From Cymodocea nodosa (lineage: Eukaryota; Streptophyta; Magnoliopsida; Alismatales; Cymodoceaceae), in the NCBI GenBank assembly GCA_036874045.1, contig CM072339.1, positions 9,617,501 to 9,681,500 of the forward strand: DNA of 64,000 bases, written 5' to 3'. The notes under the pieces are model-generated. The model ran no database searches. It was not told the origin of the DNA and worked only from the letters and a program-made list of their open reading frames with translations. The translations under genes were made by a program, and so were the position numbers. This document shows positions 23,749 through 35,339 of the stretch, piece by piece. Positions within the stretch are counted from its first letter, which is position 1. Each line of letters starts with the position of its first letter.

Positions 23749-24230
23749 CAGTTTTTGTTTGTTTTTGAATACAAAATGTAATGTTTGTATTACTTGTTTG
23801 ATTCATTGAACAATACATTTTTCTGTAAAAATGTTCAATTATTATTCTTGTTTACAGAAAGAGTTGTAATTATATCTCGTATATATATATATATTCTCTG
23901 TAATTATGTTTTTGATTAATGACAAAAAGGGGGAGAAATATTATAAAAAGATGATTATGATCTTAATTGCATATATATATTATAAAAGGAGATGCTATTT
24001 AAATGGTTATTGTAATCTGACAGATGATAATTAGAAAACTGATACTTATATAATTATTGACATCTTAGAGTTTTATTTCTAAGAGGTAAAATTTACACAA
24101 ACAATAGAAATAAGCTTAAGTAAACTTAAGTCAACAAACAAGTTTGTTGAATTAAAAGTTAAGCCAACGAAGGTGCTTTGTTGAGTTAAACATATTTCAT
24201 AATTGATTTAATATGGTTTTGTCATCATCA
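23749..24230 (+). other. C2 3' UTR
   Basis: Non-coding and T-rich, with an ATATAT run at 23880-23895 and two AAAGGGGGAGA tracts (23927-23938 and the true one next to the LTR). It includes a GCCAACGAAGGTGCTTTGTTG hairpin-like motif near 24165, also found at 28335 and 45275. The first purine tract lies ~310 bp before the LTR and may be an older or alternative priming site. Confidence 0.6.
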
Positions 24231-24243
24231 AAAAGGGGGAGAT
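24231..24243 (+). other. C2 polypurine tract
   Basis: AAAAGGGGGAGAT directly before the 3' LTR, the hallmark sequence of SIRE-type elements. Confidence 0.9.
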
Positions 24244-25443
24244 TGCTGAGTATTTTGTTTTGATGATGTGTGTCGAATGAATATAATCATATTTGCTCAA
24301 TTACTATTGCTTGTGAAAAGAAATTAAAATCATTAATTAATACAGAAAAAGCTTACTGGCATAAATACTTGTCTGTATTGGATCTAAAGTTAATAACTAG
24401 TCGTTTCATTGCATTAATTTCTCATTTAACTAAACGTTAAGTTAACGTGTGTTTTTATTGAAAAGCATGATATGTTTTAAAGTTATATCTTCTGTATCAT
24501 GAACAGTGCACGTTTAGACAACTCGTTAAGTTAGAGTGTTATTTGTATAGAGGTCACGTGAGAACTCGTTAAGTTAGAGGCTTAAAGGTTAAAATAGGTC
24601 ACGTGATAACTCGTTAAGTTAGTGAGTAAAAGAAGAGACGAACTAGTTAAGTTAGTGTTATACACGTGGTAAAATTATAAGTTACGAATGTTGTATTGTA
24701 TCACATGAGGTGCACATGTTTAACTCGTTAAGTTAACAAAACTAAACGCGTTGAGTTACTATATTGAACACTAAGGCAACGCGTTAGGTTAGCGTTATAA
24801 ACTTAAGTTGTTATTTTTTGCACGTGGTAAAATTCTTATTATAAAAGCATTTGTTTATGACTGAATCGGTGAGTTAAAGTTTTTTCGAAGACTTACAGTC
24901 GTAACTATCCAAAATGTAACTTAAGTCATGTTTTCAGGTCTTGACACGTGTCTCACTAGTTTTATGATATAAAGAGCTTTTCAGTGACTTACAATTGTAA
25001 CTATTCGAAACTTAAACTATTTTCGGTGAGTTATCGTTTAACCTTCCAAAAGAAAGGTTAAGCTGGTTCATTAAGTTAGCATAACACCACAGACTTAGTT
25101 CGTTGAGTTAGCTATAGTACTTGTCACGTGAAATGGCACATGAGGAACTCGTTAAGTTAGAAACGTTAAGTTATATATATATATACTTATGTTATTCGTT
25201 TAGTTAACATTAAAGTAACGACTTCGTATTACACTTGATGGAAAATTCTTTGGACAAGAAAGTTTATTTTGTAGGAAATTTTTCAGAGATCTAGGACTGA
25301 TGACTAAAGAAAATTTGAAATATAAATGTAGGTTAGAATGTGTGTGTTTCGATGAAGGAAAATGAAGGAAAAAGAAAATACGTGGAGAAGTGGAAAACTA
25401 GTAGTGGTTAAACGTAAAGGATATGCATGAAATGAAGATACAG

Positions 25444-25452
25444 TATAAAAGG
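25444..25452 (+). promoter_or_regulatory. TATA box of C2 3' LTR
   Basis: TATAAAAGG. Transcription from here would run into the C1 ORF-Y tail. Confidence 0.6.
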
Positions 25453-25881
25453 CATAGAATTCTCGTTGATCAAACTATCCTTGCACACAAAATGAAAAAT
25501 TGTTTCAAGGATCAAACTATCCCTGCACACCAAAAGAAAAATCTCTTTCAGGGATCAAAAACACCTTCTCGGGGAAAATCTCTCAAGTGAAAGAAAATTC
25601 AGTGAAGTAGAAAAAGGTATTATATATGTCGCTGAAGATTTGAAGTATCAGAAGAAAGCAAATTTAGTGAAGCAGAGAAAGACAAGATATTTGTCACTAA
25701 AGAATTGCTGAAGAAGAAAAAGAAGAAGAAAGATCTTGAACAGGGAGAAATGTTTTAAATTCCGCAAATTAGTTTTCTCTATTTGTAGTTATGAAATTGT
25801 TTAGATGATACATGGTATCGAGATATAATTGCATCTAAAATTTCTGAGGAGAATTGATTGTATATTGTAATTGAAACCTTG

Positions 25882-25887
25882 AATAAA
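25882..25887 (+). terminator. Polyadenylation signal in C2 3' LTR
   Basis: AATAAA at the conserved LTR position; expected to end C2 transcripts. Confidence 0.55.
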
Positions 25888-26006
25888 AATGATTTTATGA
25901 AAACAATGTCTAGACTTGTTTTTGAGTTTTAAAGTTTCAATTATATGTCAGAAAATATTAAAAATACATAATTCACCCCCCTCTTGTGTAGCCATACGAT
26001 CCTACA

Positions 26007-26011
26007 TATCC
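26007..26011 (+). repeat. Target site duplication of C2, right
   Basis: TATCC, identical to 14586-14590. Confidence 0.9.
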
Positions 26012-27872
26012 CTACTCCTTTCTATACAAAACAAGTAGAATCAAATATTGCTGTAGACAAAAGAAAAGTTGACAGTCTTCAAAAGGCTATAGCAATAGAA
26101 AGTGCTTTTGATGAGTTAAAGCATAAAACTTTTATAGAGCAATTTGAAAAGAAAATAGCAATACTTGAAGAGGAGAAAAAGAAATTTTATAGAAGAAGGA
26201 AAATCAGAAAAACTATGTCTAAGGAAACAAAGTCTGTTGAAAAAGGAAAATTGAATGAGAATATTTTTCCTAAGGACAATGTATGTCTAGACATTGTACC
26301 TTATAGTGCATCTGATAAACTCATCAGTTCCGAGCATACTGAAACTAATGATGATAATGAGACTTTATTTTACCTTGCTAGAAAACTTGAGAAGAAATAC
26401 AAGTCAAATATGAGCTCAAGTTTTTCTATTAGTACAAGTCTTGATGATGCAGAAATTAAAAAATTAGAGCATCAGGCACTTGACATTGAACAAGTTATTG
26501 CAAATATAATTGACAATGTTGAGGTAGTACTTGTTCACAGGTTGAATTGTTTGGAGTACCAGATATTGAAAAAGTTAAGACTCTAGAAGAGCTAAACGTT
26601 AACCAGCCTTCTTCAAAATCTATAGAAGCAGAGTCTAAGAATTCACAGCATGTATCAATGGAGATATCTGTTAAACAAAATGAACAATTACAAATAGATA
26701 CATTGGTTGTAGAATTTGTGGAAAAATTGAACTCTGATCATTCTATAGAGACTGAACAAATGAATGTTGAGCATAATGTAGATGTTCCTTACATTGTTGA
26801 AGTTGAAGAATCAAGCTTACATACACATCTTCAAGAAAATATTTTCACAGAGGAACAACATGACATTCATTTTGAAGAAGAGGTTCCTAAAGATCAATTA
26901 AACTCTAAATCAAGGCTTCAGGTATCACTTTCTGTGTGTACAGTATTAAAAATTCAAGGTAATTCAATTCATTTTAGATCTAAGGAAGCATTGCAGAAAT
27001 ACAATAATCTGATTACATGTCAGATTCTACATACTCAACCAATAAAATTCAGAAATTTGATGAAAATAAAAGATCTATTTGAATATCAAGGACTCATTCA
27101 ATTCTTGCCAGTTGGAACGAAATGGAAGCAATACAAAGAGCTTATTGTAGCTTTCTATAAGAATCTAGTCAAGAATGAACATATACTGAAAACTCAAATA
27201 AATCAACAAGAGTTCATATTGTCTCTTGAGTTAATTTTTGAAATTTTGGGATTAAAGAATGAAGGTATTGTTGTTACAAACAGATTTGACATGATTAGAC
27301 AATTGGAATGGGACATTCAGTCTTTATCATAGATTGCAGGTGTATATACAGAAATGAGATTAATGGAAAATTTGAATGTAGAGGCAAGGTTTATTGCAAA
27401 TATATTGCATGCCAATTTATTTCAGAGAGTTGGACACAATATGGAAGTCAGCAGAAGTTGTTTATATGCAACTTCTGGCCTGCTGAATAGAATTCAAATC
27501 AATTGGTTTGATGTTTTCACTTCTCAACTATAGCATATGAGTTCAAAGTTATTTTATAGTGATGCTGTATGTAGACTCATTGCAAGCTAATTGAATTTAT
27601 TTGACTAGCCCTCTGAAACTAAAGGCATGAGAACTTTTAGTATAAAAGATTTGCAAAAATTCCAGGTCATGCATCAACCTCAACGACAACAACAACAACC
27701 TGATTGTACAGAACATATACAACCACAACAACAAAGTTATTCAGTTCAAGCAGAACACCAACCCTAGCTACCTCCTAACTTAGATGTAGTACTTAACGAC
27801 ATTAGAAATGATATTAGGCATCTAGGAGATAAAATATGTAATGCTATAAGTGATATACTTAGGAGGGATTGA
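26007..27872 (+). pseudogene. Accessory ORF-Y of C1, 3' part
   Basis: Continuation of 14191-14590 after the C2 insertion, starting with the duplicated TATCC. A 200-codon open frame (about 25984-26586) is Lys/Glu-rich with coiled-coil character. A second (26547-27332, 261 codons) overlaps it in another frame after a one-base change near 26540; it carries HFRSKEALQKY, KIKDLFEYQGLIQFLP and LSLELIFEILGLKN. TAG near 27331 breaks the frame before ANILHANLFQR and NRIQINW. It ends with the short coiled coil SDILRRD-stop. Same architecture as C2 ORF-Y. Confidence 0.8.
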
Positions 27873-28401
27873 TAACTGTCTATTTGCTTGTTTCTGAATA
27901 CAAAATGTAATGTTTGTATTTATTGTTTGATTCAATGAACAATACATTTTTCTGTAAATGTTTACAATTCTTATTATTGTTTACAGAAAACGTTGTTGTA
28001 AATATATCCCTTACTATATATATTCTTTGTAATTATCTTTTTTATTAATGACAAAAAGGGGGAGAAATGTTATAAAAAGATGATTATGATTTTAATTGCA
28101 TATAATATAAAGGGAGATGATATTTATATGGTTATTGTAATCTGACAGATGATAATGTAATCTGAAAGAAAATTATATGGTTATTAAATTATATAATGAA
28201 AGGAAGAGAAATGATACTTATGTAATTATTGACATCTGAAAGTTTTATTTCTGAGAGGTGAAATTTACACAAACAATAGAAATAAGCTTAAGTGAACTTA
28301 AGTCAATAAACTTATTTGTTGAATTAAAAGTTAACCCAACGAAGGTACTTTGTTGAGTTAAATATATTTCATAATTGATTTAATATGATTTTGTCATCAT
28401 C
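27873..28401 (+). other. C1 3' UTR
   Basis: Non-coding and collinear with 23749-24230, including an upstream AAAGGGGGAGA tract at about 28057 and the CCAACGAAGG...CTTTGTTG motif. I see no gene. Confidence 0.6.
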
Positions 28402-28415
28402 AAAAAGGGGGAGAT
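28402..28415 (+). other. C1 polypurine tract
   Basis: AAAAAGGGGGAGAT directly before the 3' LTR. Confidence 0.9.
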
Positions 28416-29148
28416 TGTTGAGTATTTTGTTTTGATGATGTGTACTGAATGAAAATAATCATATTTGCTAAATTACTATTGCTTTTGAAAAGAAATTAAA
28501 ATCATCAATTAAAATAGAAAAAGCTTACTGATATAAATACTTATCTGTATTGGATCTGAGATTATACTAAGTTAATAATTAGTAGTTTCGTCGCATTAAT
28601 TTCTCATTTAACTAAACGTTAAGTTAACGTGTGTTTTTATTGAAAAGCATGATATGTTTTAAAGTTATATTTTCTATATCATGAACAGTGCACGTTTAAA
28701 CAACTAGTTAAGTTAGAGTGTTATTTGTATAAAAGTCACGTGAGAACTCGTTAAGTTAAAGGCTTAAAGGTTAAAATAGGTCACGTGAGAACTCGTTGAG
28801 TTAGTGAGTAAAAGAAGAGACGAACTCGTTAAGTTAGTGTTGTACACGTGATGAAATTATAAGTTATGAATGTTATATTGTATCACTTGAAGTGCACATG
28901 TTTAACTCGTTAAGTTAACATAACTAAACGTGTTGAGTTGCTATATTGAACACTAAGGCAACGCGTTAGGTTAGCGTTATAAAACATAAGTTGTTATTTT
29001 TGCACGTGGTAAAATTTTTATTATAAAAATATTTGTTTATTACTGGTTCGTTGAGTTATCTGTAACACAACAGAGATGGTTCGTTGAATTAGTGTAACAC
29101 CATGGAGATAGTTCGTTGAGTTAGCTACAGTACTTGTCACGTGAGTTG
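28416..29148 (+). repeat. C1 3' LTR, right-truncated
   Basis: TGTTGAGTATTTTG... matches the first part of the C2 LTRs without the ~200-bp cassette. It stops at GTCACGTGAGTTG, where the C3 LTR begins two bases later. The TATA box and everything downstream are missing, and no resumption is seen in the window. Confidence 0.85.
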
Positions 29149-29150
29149 AC

Positions 29151-30338
29151 TGTAGGATCGTCTGTATCACAAGAGGGGGGGTGAATTGTGTTTTTAGTAA
29201 TTAAAATACTAGCGGATAAAACAAGAGCACAAAACACTCGTAAATGAAATTTTATTCTTTATGTAAAGACAAAATTTACTATATCTTTTCAGCTCAATTC
29301 CCTTCTTGAAAGTTTTGATACAGTAATGTTCGATATACAATTCAAATAGAAAAACAAAGCTCTTATTCAAAACTAATTTTGAATTGTATAAAACCTGATC
29401 TTTATGCACACAGCTTCTTTCTTTCTCTTTGCTAAGCTTCTGTATCTCTTCTTCTCCAGTTGTCAAATTTCTAGACTTCTTGCATTTGCAGCTCCTTTTA
29501 TGAAATGCTTGGAATTTCGAACTTCTTCTAATGTTGGAGAATTTTTCAAAATATGAATATTCAAACTTAACTTTTCAATTAGGGATCCAAATTGAATATT
29601 CAGACTTGGTTTTTGAGATTGAGATCCTCTGTTATAATGTAGCTCGTACTCTCTATTAGTAGTTAAACTATGTTCTCACGTTCAGCATGTTCATCCACTT
29701 AATCCACAATCCACGTTCTAATTTTTTCTTTAATCCAAATTATTGTCTTTTTGAGTTTCCACTTTCTCCACTATAATTTTGAATTTCTATGATCTCCACT
29801 CGTAGATTCACCAAGACTTTATCTTCCTAGAGTCTTATAGAATATCTTCTAAGTCTTCGATTTAGTCAAACACTTATCCTTTAAGTCCTGTAAAAACTCG
29901 TATATTTATCTGTAACTCTTCGAGTTTTTACACCTACAAAACATGTGACTAAGCATAGCAAACTTATTTGTTCATTAGTCATTTTATAAAACTCAAAGAC
30001 TTATCTATCTATGCGTATAAAAACTCGAACAGTTATCTAACTATTCGATTTTCATTACCGAACGCACATGAAAAACACGTGACAACTTAAAACATTAAAA
30101 ACACACATGCAGATAACCTAACTATACGAGTTTTTAACATAAACTATTCGACAAAAACGAAACGTTAACTATTCAAAAGTTTAACTTTCGAAAATCTAAC
30201 TCTTCGAAAATCATTAACTTATCCGACATAAAAATGAAACTTTCTAATAATCTGTTAACTATTATACTTAGAGAATATTATTTAGACTTATTTAAAAACT
30301 TTAATAAAGCATATATCATCAAAACAAAATTCCTAACA
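29151..30338 (-). repeat. C3 3' LTR
   Basis: 1188 bp. On the sense strand it starts TGTTAGGAATTTTGTTTTGATG and ends ATACAGACGATCCTACA, the same termini as the SIRE LTRs of C1/C2 but with a different middle. It contains dyads built on AACTCTTCGAGTTTTTAC and AACTATTCGA instead of GTTGAGTTA, so this LTR family carries its own palindrome variant. Confidence 0.85.
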
Positions 30339-30351
30339 ATCTCCCCATTTT
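30339..30351 (-). other. C3 polypurine tract
   Basis: The sense strand reads AAAATGGGGAGAT directly before the LTR, the SIRE-type tract with one change. Confidence 0.8.
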
Positions 30352-30630
30352 TGATGATGTCAAAACCTAATAAGTCAAATAATCTATCTCTTCTCCCTTT
30401 TTTTGGCATTATAAAAAAGTAAATAAAATGTAAGGAAGAAAAATATTCTAAGTACATATCGTTCAAAAAGATATTTTTAAACAAGCATAACTATCATGAA
30501 TTAAGCATAAACTATTTAAATATAAACTGTGAAAAATAATCACATGAGTATTAAATGCAATAAATAGTTTACATAATATTTTTGGTAACAAATTACAATA
30601 CATAAATCATGTAATACATAATTTGTATAA

Positions 30631-33216
30631 TCACAAGCCTCTTTGTCTTCGAAAAATACTGATTAGAGTGTCTAAAATTTGCTTTGCAATTTCTATACTT
30701 ACTCTGTTTATCTTATCAATTATTGCTTGATCTAAATCATTTTGTGAAACTTGTGATGGTTGCTGTAAAAATTTAGTATGGATGTTTGTATGTATACCTG
30801 TATTTGTATCTGTTTATATACCTATATTTATATCTGTATGTATACCGGTATTGATATCTGTATGTTGTTGTTCTGAAAATTGTGTAGATTGTTGTTGTTG
30901 CTGTTGTGATTGTGCTTGCCTATCTTATTATTGTTGTTGTCGGACTACAGGTGTATCTGCTTCCTGGTATTTTTGGAGTTCCTTTGCAGAGAAAGATCTT
31001 TACTTCAATCTTTTCTCTGGCCAAGGTGTAATATCTATTTGACTTGCCACAATTCTCAAAATCATATCACCATAAAATAATTTACTCTACAAATGTAAGA
31101 TATGAGAAACAAAAATATCATACCAGTTCACCTGTATATGGTTAATTAATGCATATGTAGCATAAAGACAACATCTGCCAACTTCTGCATCATGACCAAA
31201 CCTCTGAAACAATGAAGCATGTAGTATTTTTGCAATAAAACATGCTTGGCCATTTAAATTATTTAGTAATCTCATTGGTTTGTTGGCAGTTGGATCTTTG
31301 GCTAAACTTTGAATGTCTCATCCCAATTGATAAACCTGTTTTCTTTCTAATAATTTAACTCCTTCCTTTTTCAGACCAAGTACTTGATAAAGTAAATCTG
31401 GAGTTAAATATATGTCATTTTCTTGTATATTGGAAATAGGAATACTTTCGTCCACTATTAAGTTTAAGTAAAAACAACTGATAAGTTCGGATATAACAAG
31501 ATGGCTTGGCTATTGTGGAAGTAGAGTCAACAAGTTTTGAAATTCAAACATTTCTCGTATATATGTCATCCCTTCAAACTTAACTGGTCTTGAGTATAAA
31601 ATTGTAAAAGTTCTATATGTTTGAAATTTTTCATAATAGGAACTATTTTTGAACCATAATAATGTATTTTTGTGTAAACTCTATTCAGGATTAGGTATTT
31701 TCCTGTCATGATGTTCTGATCTGGGACTGGTTTCAAAATTATCAGCAGTATCTATATTCTCAGAGCTTTCAGAACTGGTGGAATTTCTTTCAAAGCTGGT
31801 ATAAATGTCTGAAATATCTATTATTGTCGTATCAATAATCTGCTGAAATTCTTATGTTTGTTCTTCTTGAGACATATGAGTAGCAATAGTCTCTATATCA
31901 ATCTATCTATCAGCAACATTTATATCTACGATTGATCTATACAACAACTGTCTCTGTAGGAAAGAATGTTCTATAATAGATTCATACTGTATTTCTGAAA
32001 TTTCTATACTTGAAACATTGGTAGTGTGATATTCAATATGTAACTATGTATGTTGTTGATTATATACATTTATCAACAAGTATATTATATATTGTAACAG
32101 ACATAACCATATGTATAAACTGTAGTATAAGCAACTATACCAAAAATCAAAAGTTTTTATCCGAGATACAGTTAGAGGAAGAATATCTGTGCATTCCTCT
32201 TCAGATGAAATATCTTCAACATTCATAGACTCAATGTCTATATCATCAAAATTGATATCATCTGTATATGTATCATCAAAATTTCCTACATGTTCTCTTT
32301 CCGTAGGAAAAGAATGTGTGCTTGCAACATGATATGAAAAACTGTCCATTGTATTAAAAGAAACATTATGCACTAATGTGACATAATACCTTAGAGTATA
32401 TGCATGTAATCCAATATTTGTCACATCGGTTGGGATTCCTAACACAAATGTCTATCCTGCTTCTGCAATGGAACATAGTTTTCCATTTTTCAATGATTCT
32501 TCTTTTTGCTGCATTATTCCTTCTACACCTGTAGTTAGTCCAAAATATTCTAATGTCTTTTTCTTTTTCCGACTATATGTTTGCAATGTTTCTGGTTGTT
32601 CAAGAGGTTCTAAAATTTTCTTAATTTCTCCTATTAAAGGCACCTGTGGTCGTGATGGTCCTTCACCATGATGCCTAGGTGGTAATAATGGATTATAGAG
32701 TTTTAAGCTCTCAACCTCTACCATTTTTAGTTGATAAACTTTTTGTCCTTCACTTCGAAGACCCATTTTCCTAATGGCAGTTTTCTGTTCATCTATATAC
32801 TATTGAATGTCATCTAAAACAACTAGGGGAAAATGATGTTGGGAATACAATGATTCTAATTCCTTATTTGCATTTTCTATCATTGGTCCCCATTTCTTTC
32901 CATAGTAAGTGATAGACTATATCGATTTTTCAGATATATGTCCAGAACTTGTAACAACCGTAGGGTTAGGTTGTAAAGTTCGTTTCCATTGTTGTAATAC
33001 GGAAAGTTCAGTCTATTTTAGTCTAAACTGTGTTTCAGCATAATTGCGAATAAACTTCCAACAGAAATTTTTCTCATCTTAAACAACTTTTCTAATTTCA
33101 TGCAATATTTCATTTGTAAAAGTGTACCTTGAGTAGATGTCATTGATTTCACTTTGCATTTTCTGAAATTCCAGCTCTCTTTTCTACACTTTTGTCATTC
33201 TACCACGTCCTGACAT
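30631..33216 (-). pseudogene. Accessory ORF of C3, related to ORF-Y and ORF-X
   Basis: Begins MSGRGRMTKV, comparable with the GRG-rich head of ORF-Y, then a TAG. The charged middle is open in 32452-32766 and 32044-32445. The conserved C-terminal half reads EGMTYIREMFEFQNLL, KILHASLFQRFGH and NHIQVNWYDIF. The tail is Gln-rich (CAA/CAG runs, seen as TGTTGTTG on the plus strand near 30895) and ends with a coiled coil and IFRRQRGL-stop. At least seven stops break it. It is the third family to carry this protein at the same place, between pol (lost here) and the 3' purine tract. Confidence 0.75.
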
Positions 33217-33715
33217 TGTCAATTAAGCTTCGTTGTGCACTGTAGAACTTAGTGGAAGTAAAGATTGTGAAACTAGGGTTTTACCAAGGTAGAAACACGA
33301 AAGGTTGTTAGTAAAACATTTATAACTCTTCGAGTTTATAAACGAATAAACGGATTCAATCATTGAAATCATAAATATATGATCTGTTACTGATAAATAA
33401 CTCGAGTGGTTACAATAACTGTATGAGTTTTACAACCGACAAAAGAAGAATACTTAGCATAACTGTTCATACAAAGAAAATAACTTCTGGCTAAGTGAAA
33501 AGTGAGAAAACTCGAAGACTTATGACAACTATTCAAGTTTTGTGAGCAGTAAAGCACATAACTATACGACAAACAAGAATAGTTATTGTCAAAGATTAAG
33601 TCTTTCAGAAAAATATAATAATATTAAATTAACTGTTCGAGTTTCTCGAATGGATAGGTGTGAAAGTTGAAGAGTTAAAGATAACTATTCGAGTTTCAAC
33701 TAAGACATAATAAAG
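33217..33715 (-). other. Spacer with TTCGAGTTT palindromes
   Basis: No gene seen. It holds AACTCTTCGAGTTTATA, AACTCGAAGACTTAT and AACTGTTCGAGTTTCTCGA motifs, in the position where C1 and C2 carry GTTGAGTTA motifs ahead of the accessory gene. Confidence 0.6.
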
Positions 33716-34105
33716 CAATGAAATTCAACACGTGCATAATTCTAACTTAAGGTGTTCAGATATTTTCGGATACTTATAAACCTAACTATCTGATGCTCAG
33801 ATGCATTTCAGAGAGTTACCAGATAACTTACCGAACATTCACTTAAGATATGCATTTAGGCTTTGACACGTGTACTTCAGGAAATAATAAAATATTCTAT
33901 TGATTGTTTAAAACATAATTGTTCGATATATATACAATATAGTCTTCCGAAATCACAGAAAATTTGGATATTTAAGAATTTAAAAATCTTGTATTTTACC
34001 GATAGTTCATAAATGTACTGAATTAATGTTAATTTCCTAAAATTATGCAGATTCTTTCATAAAAACATATAATAGTTCATAAGAGTTGAATTATTATATG
34101 AGAAA
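33716..34105 (-). repeat. Athila LTR fragment inside C3
   Basis: About 390 bp collinear with 2645-3035: CAACACGTGCATAATTCTAA, then TTCGGATACTTATAAACC, the CTTAAGATATGC/ACACGTGT unit and TTTACCGATAGTTCA. It ends just before the inner purine tract of C3. The corresponding place in C1 (from 13869) also begins with an Athila-LTR-like sequence, so this may be an inherited part of the SIRE family and not an insertion. Confidence 0.7.
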
Positions 34106-34629
34106 TTGCTCCCCCTACATAAATGTAGTCTAAAGAATTTATGGCATACTTAAACTAGGTTGTCAAGCCCTAAATATATTTGGCTTTAAAAGGTCAAATA
34201 GCTTACTTAAAAGGGATGTTAAGCCTTAAATAGATTTGAGTCTCTCTATATTATTATTATTATTTTTTTTTAAATATGAATTAAATATAGAAATAAGTAG
34301 TAGATTTAACAATTTTGACTTTCTGGCTTCTATCTTATTCAGTTTACAAAAGATAATTCATAGAGATATACCTTCAGGAACTTAAAAGAATTCAATAATG
34401 AGTACACGAACTTAAGACAATAAATATCGTACATTATGTGTAAAGAGTAGATAATAACAAGAAAAAAATAACAAAGATTATATACACAGATTATGGTAGG
34501 ATTGTTATAACACATTGAAAAATAAATTAAGCTTGAGTACATTGCCCCCTTTTTTTTTAATTGTAATCTGAATTACTTGCAAAATGAGTTTTTAAGGATC
34601 CTCCTTAGACACTCAAACAACCAAAATCA

Positions 34630-34735
34630 TGGACACTCAAACAACTTGGTATACACCAAGAGTATCCATAGAGGTAATAACATGTGAGTCTCGGACATTC
34701 AAATGACTTGATGTACACCAAGAATATCCAAGGAG
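34630..34735. repeat. Two-copy palindromic repeat next to the 5S-like sequence
   Basis: GGACACTCAAACAACTTGG...ACACCAAGAGTATCC and GGACATTCAAATGACTTGA...ACACCAAGAATATCC, about 62 bp apart. Each contains a CTTGGTATACACCAAG-like palindrome. Probably part of the same small element as the 5S-like sequence. Confidence 0.6.
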
Positions 34736-34767
34736 ACGAGTAGAGCCAACACTACTACCCATAAGTA

Positions 34768-34881
34768 TTGCATGAAAACTTCCTAAGTGGTCACCCATCC
34801 TGATTCTACTCCCACCTAAACACAATTAACTCTAAAGTTCTTATAAGAACCAATACTTGGTAGTAGGTGTAAATGCACCTC
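34768..34881 (-). repeat. 5S rRNA-derived sequence (Cassandra-like TRIM or 5S SINE)
   Basis: The minus strand aligns over about 115 bases with plant 5S rRNA. GGATGGGTGACC (box C region) is perfect and is followed by ...TTAGGAAGTTTTC; box A is AGTTAATTGTGTTTAGG. The 5' start GAGGTGCATTTACACC also fits. Many substitutions exclude a working 5S gene. Plant Cassandra TRIM elements carry such 5S sequences in their LTRs. I could not define LTR ends or a PBS here, so the exact element type is open. Confidence 0.75.
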
Positions 34882-35339
34882 ATCTTAAAGTAGTTGGTTT
34901 AAGTGACTAGGGTTTAAGATCCCCCAACGAACTTAATTACTCAAGTAATTGCAGACAAAAAAAAGAAATGAAACAAGACAATAAATTAAATTAGAGGCAA
35001 CCACAAGAATTAATTTTTTCTAACAGTATGTTAATAACTTTACTTTAATAAAAAGTACATACTTTCTATGTATTTTATTGCTAAAATCTCTATAATAGCA
35101 TATACATAAGTAACAAAAATACAGTTGGCACTCACATTGAATCAATTTAACTTTCCTTAAGTAATCTTTTCTGAATTTTTCTTAAATAAATTGACTTTAA
35201 TAAAAATCAGAATTTCATAAATTCTTAACTACCAAAAAACTATAATTCAAAAATAAATATTTTGTTTTTTTTTTTTTTAATAATAAAGACATTAAATTCT
35301 AAAACTACCTTTATAACAAACCAGTCAAAAAGAGATTTT

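Larger units (their letters stand above)
14591..26006 (+). mobile_element. SIRE-type element C2, two full LTRs, internally deleted
   Basis: An 11.4-kb unit bounded by 1.76-kb LTRs with TG...CA ends (the 3' LTR starts TGCTGAG, the 5' LTR TGTTGAG) and flanked by TATCC on both sides. It keeps PBS, gag, the protease start, RNase H, the post-pol module, ORF-Y and the purine tract. Integrase and most of RT are missing, so it was probably mobilised by a relative in trans or deleted after insertion. It sits inside the accessory gene of its sister C1. Confidence 0.95.
24244..26006 (+). repeat. C2 3' LTR
   Basis: 1763 bp, TGCTGAG...GATCCTACA, near-identical to 14591-16352, including the ~200-bp cassette absent from C1 and C4. 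TATCC follows at 26007. Confidence 0.95.
6064..29150 (+). mobile_element. SIRE/Maximus-type Ty1/copia element C1 (outer, interrupted)
   Basis: In order: 5' LTR without its first ~520 bp, tRNA-Met-type PBS, gag with CCHC, pol (protease, integrase, RT, RNase H), a non-coding module shared with Athila, accessory ORF-Y, purine tract AAAAAGGGGGAGAT, and a 3' LTR cut at about 29148. The sister element C2 (14591-26006) interrupts ORF-Y. The lineage follows from the gag motifs, the order protease-integrase-RT-RNase H, the extra gene after pol and the purine tract. All genes carry stops or frameshifts. Confidence 0.9.
34106..35335 (-). other. AT-rich non-coding stretch of C3 (pol missing)
   Basis: It begins with ctccccctacataa (inner purine tract on the sense strand). 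A second purine run (plus strand cattgccccctttttttttaa) is near 34543. The middle holds the 5S-like sequence. The part 34960-35335 is AT-rich with T/A runs and no recognisable gene or repeat. Confidence 0.5.

Noticed and set aside
30782-31042. Plus-strand Cys/Val-rich peptide
   Set aside because: It is the complement of the Gln-rich CAA/CAG tail of the C3 accessory ORF; TGTTGTTG read in another frame gives Cys runs.
34637-34825. Minus-strand 62-codon frame
   Set aside because: It lies over the 5S-like sequence and its flanking repeats and has no protein signature.
34768-34881. A functional 5S rRNA gene
   Set aside because: Too many substitutions in box A and the stems, no tandem 5S unit around it, and it lies in a broken retrotransposon.
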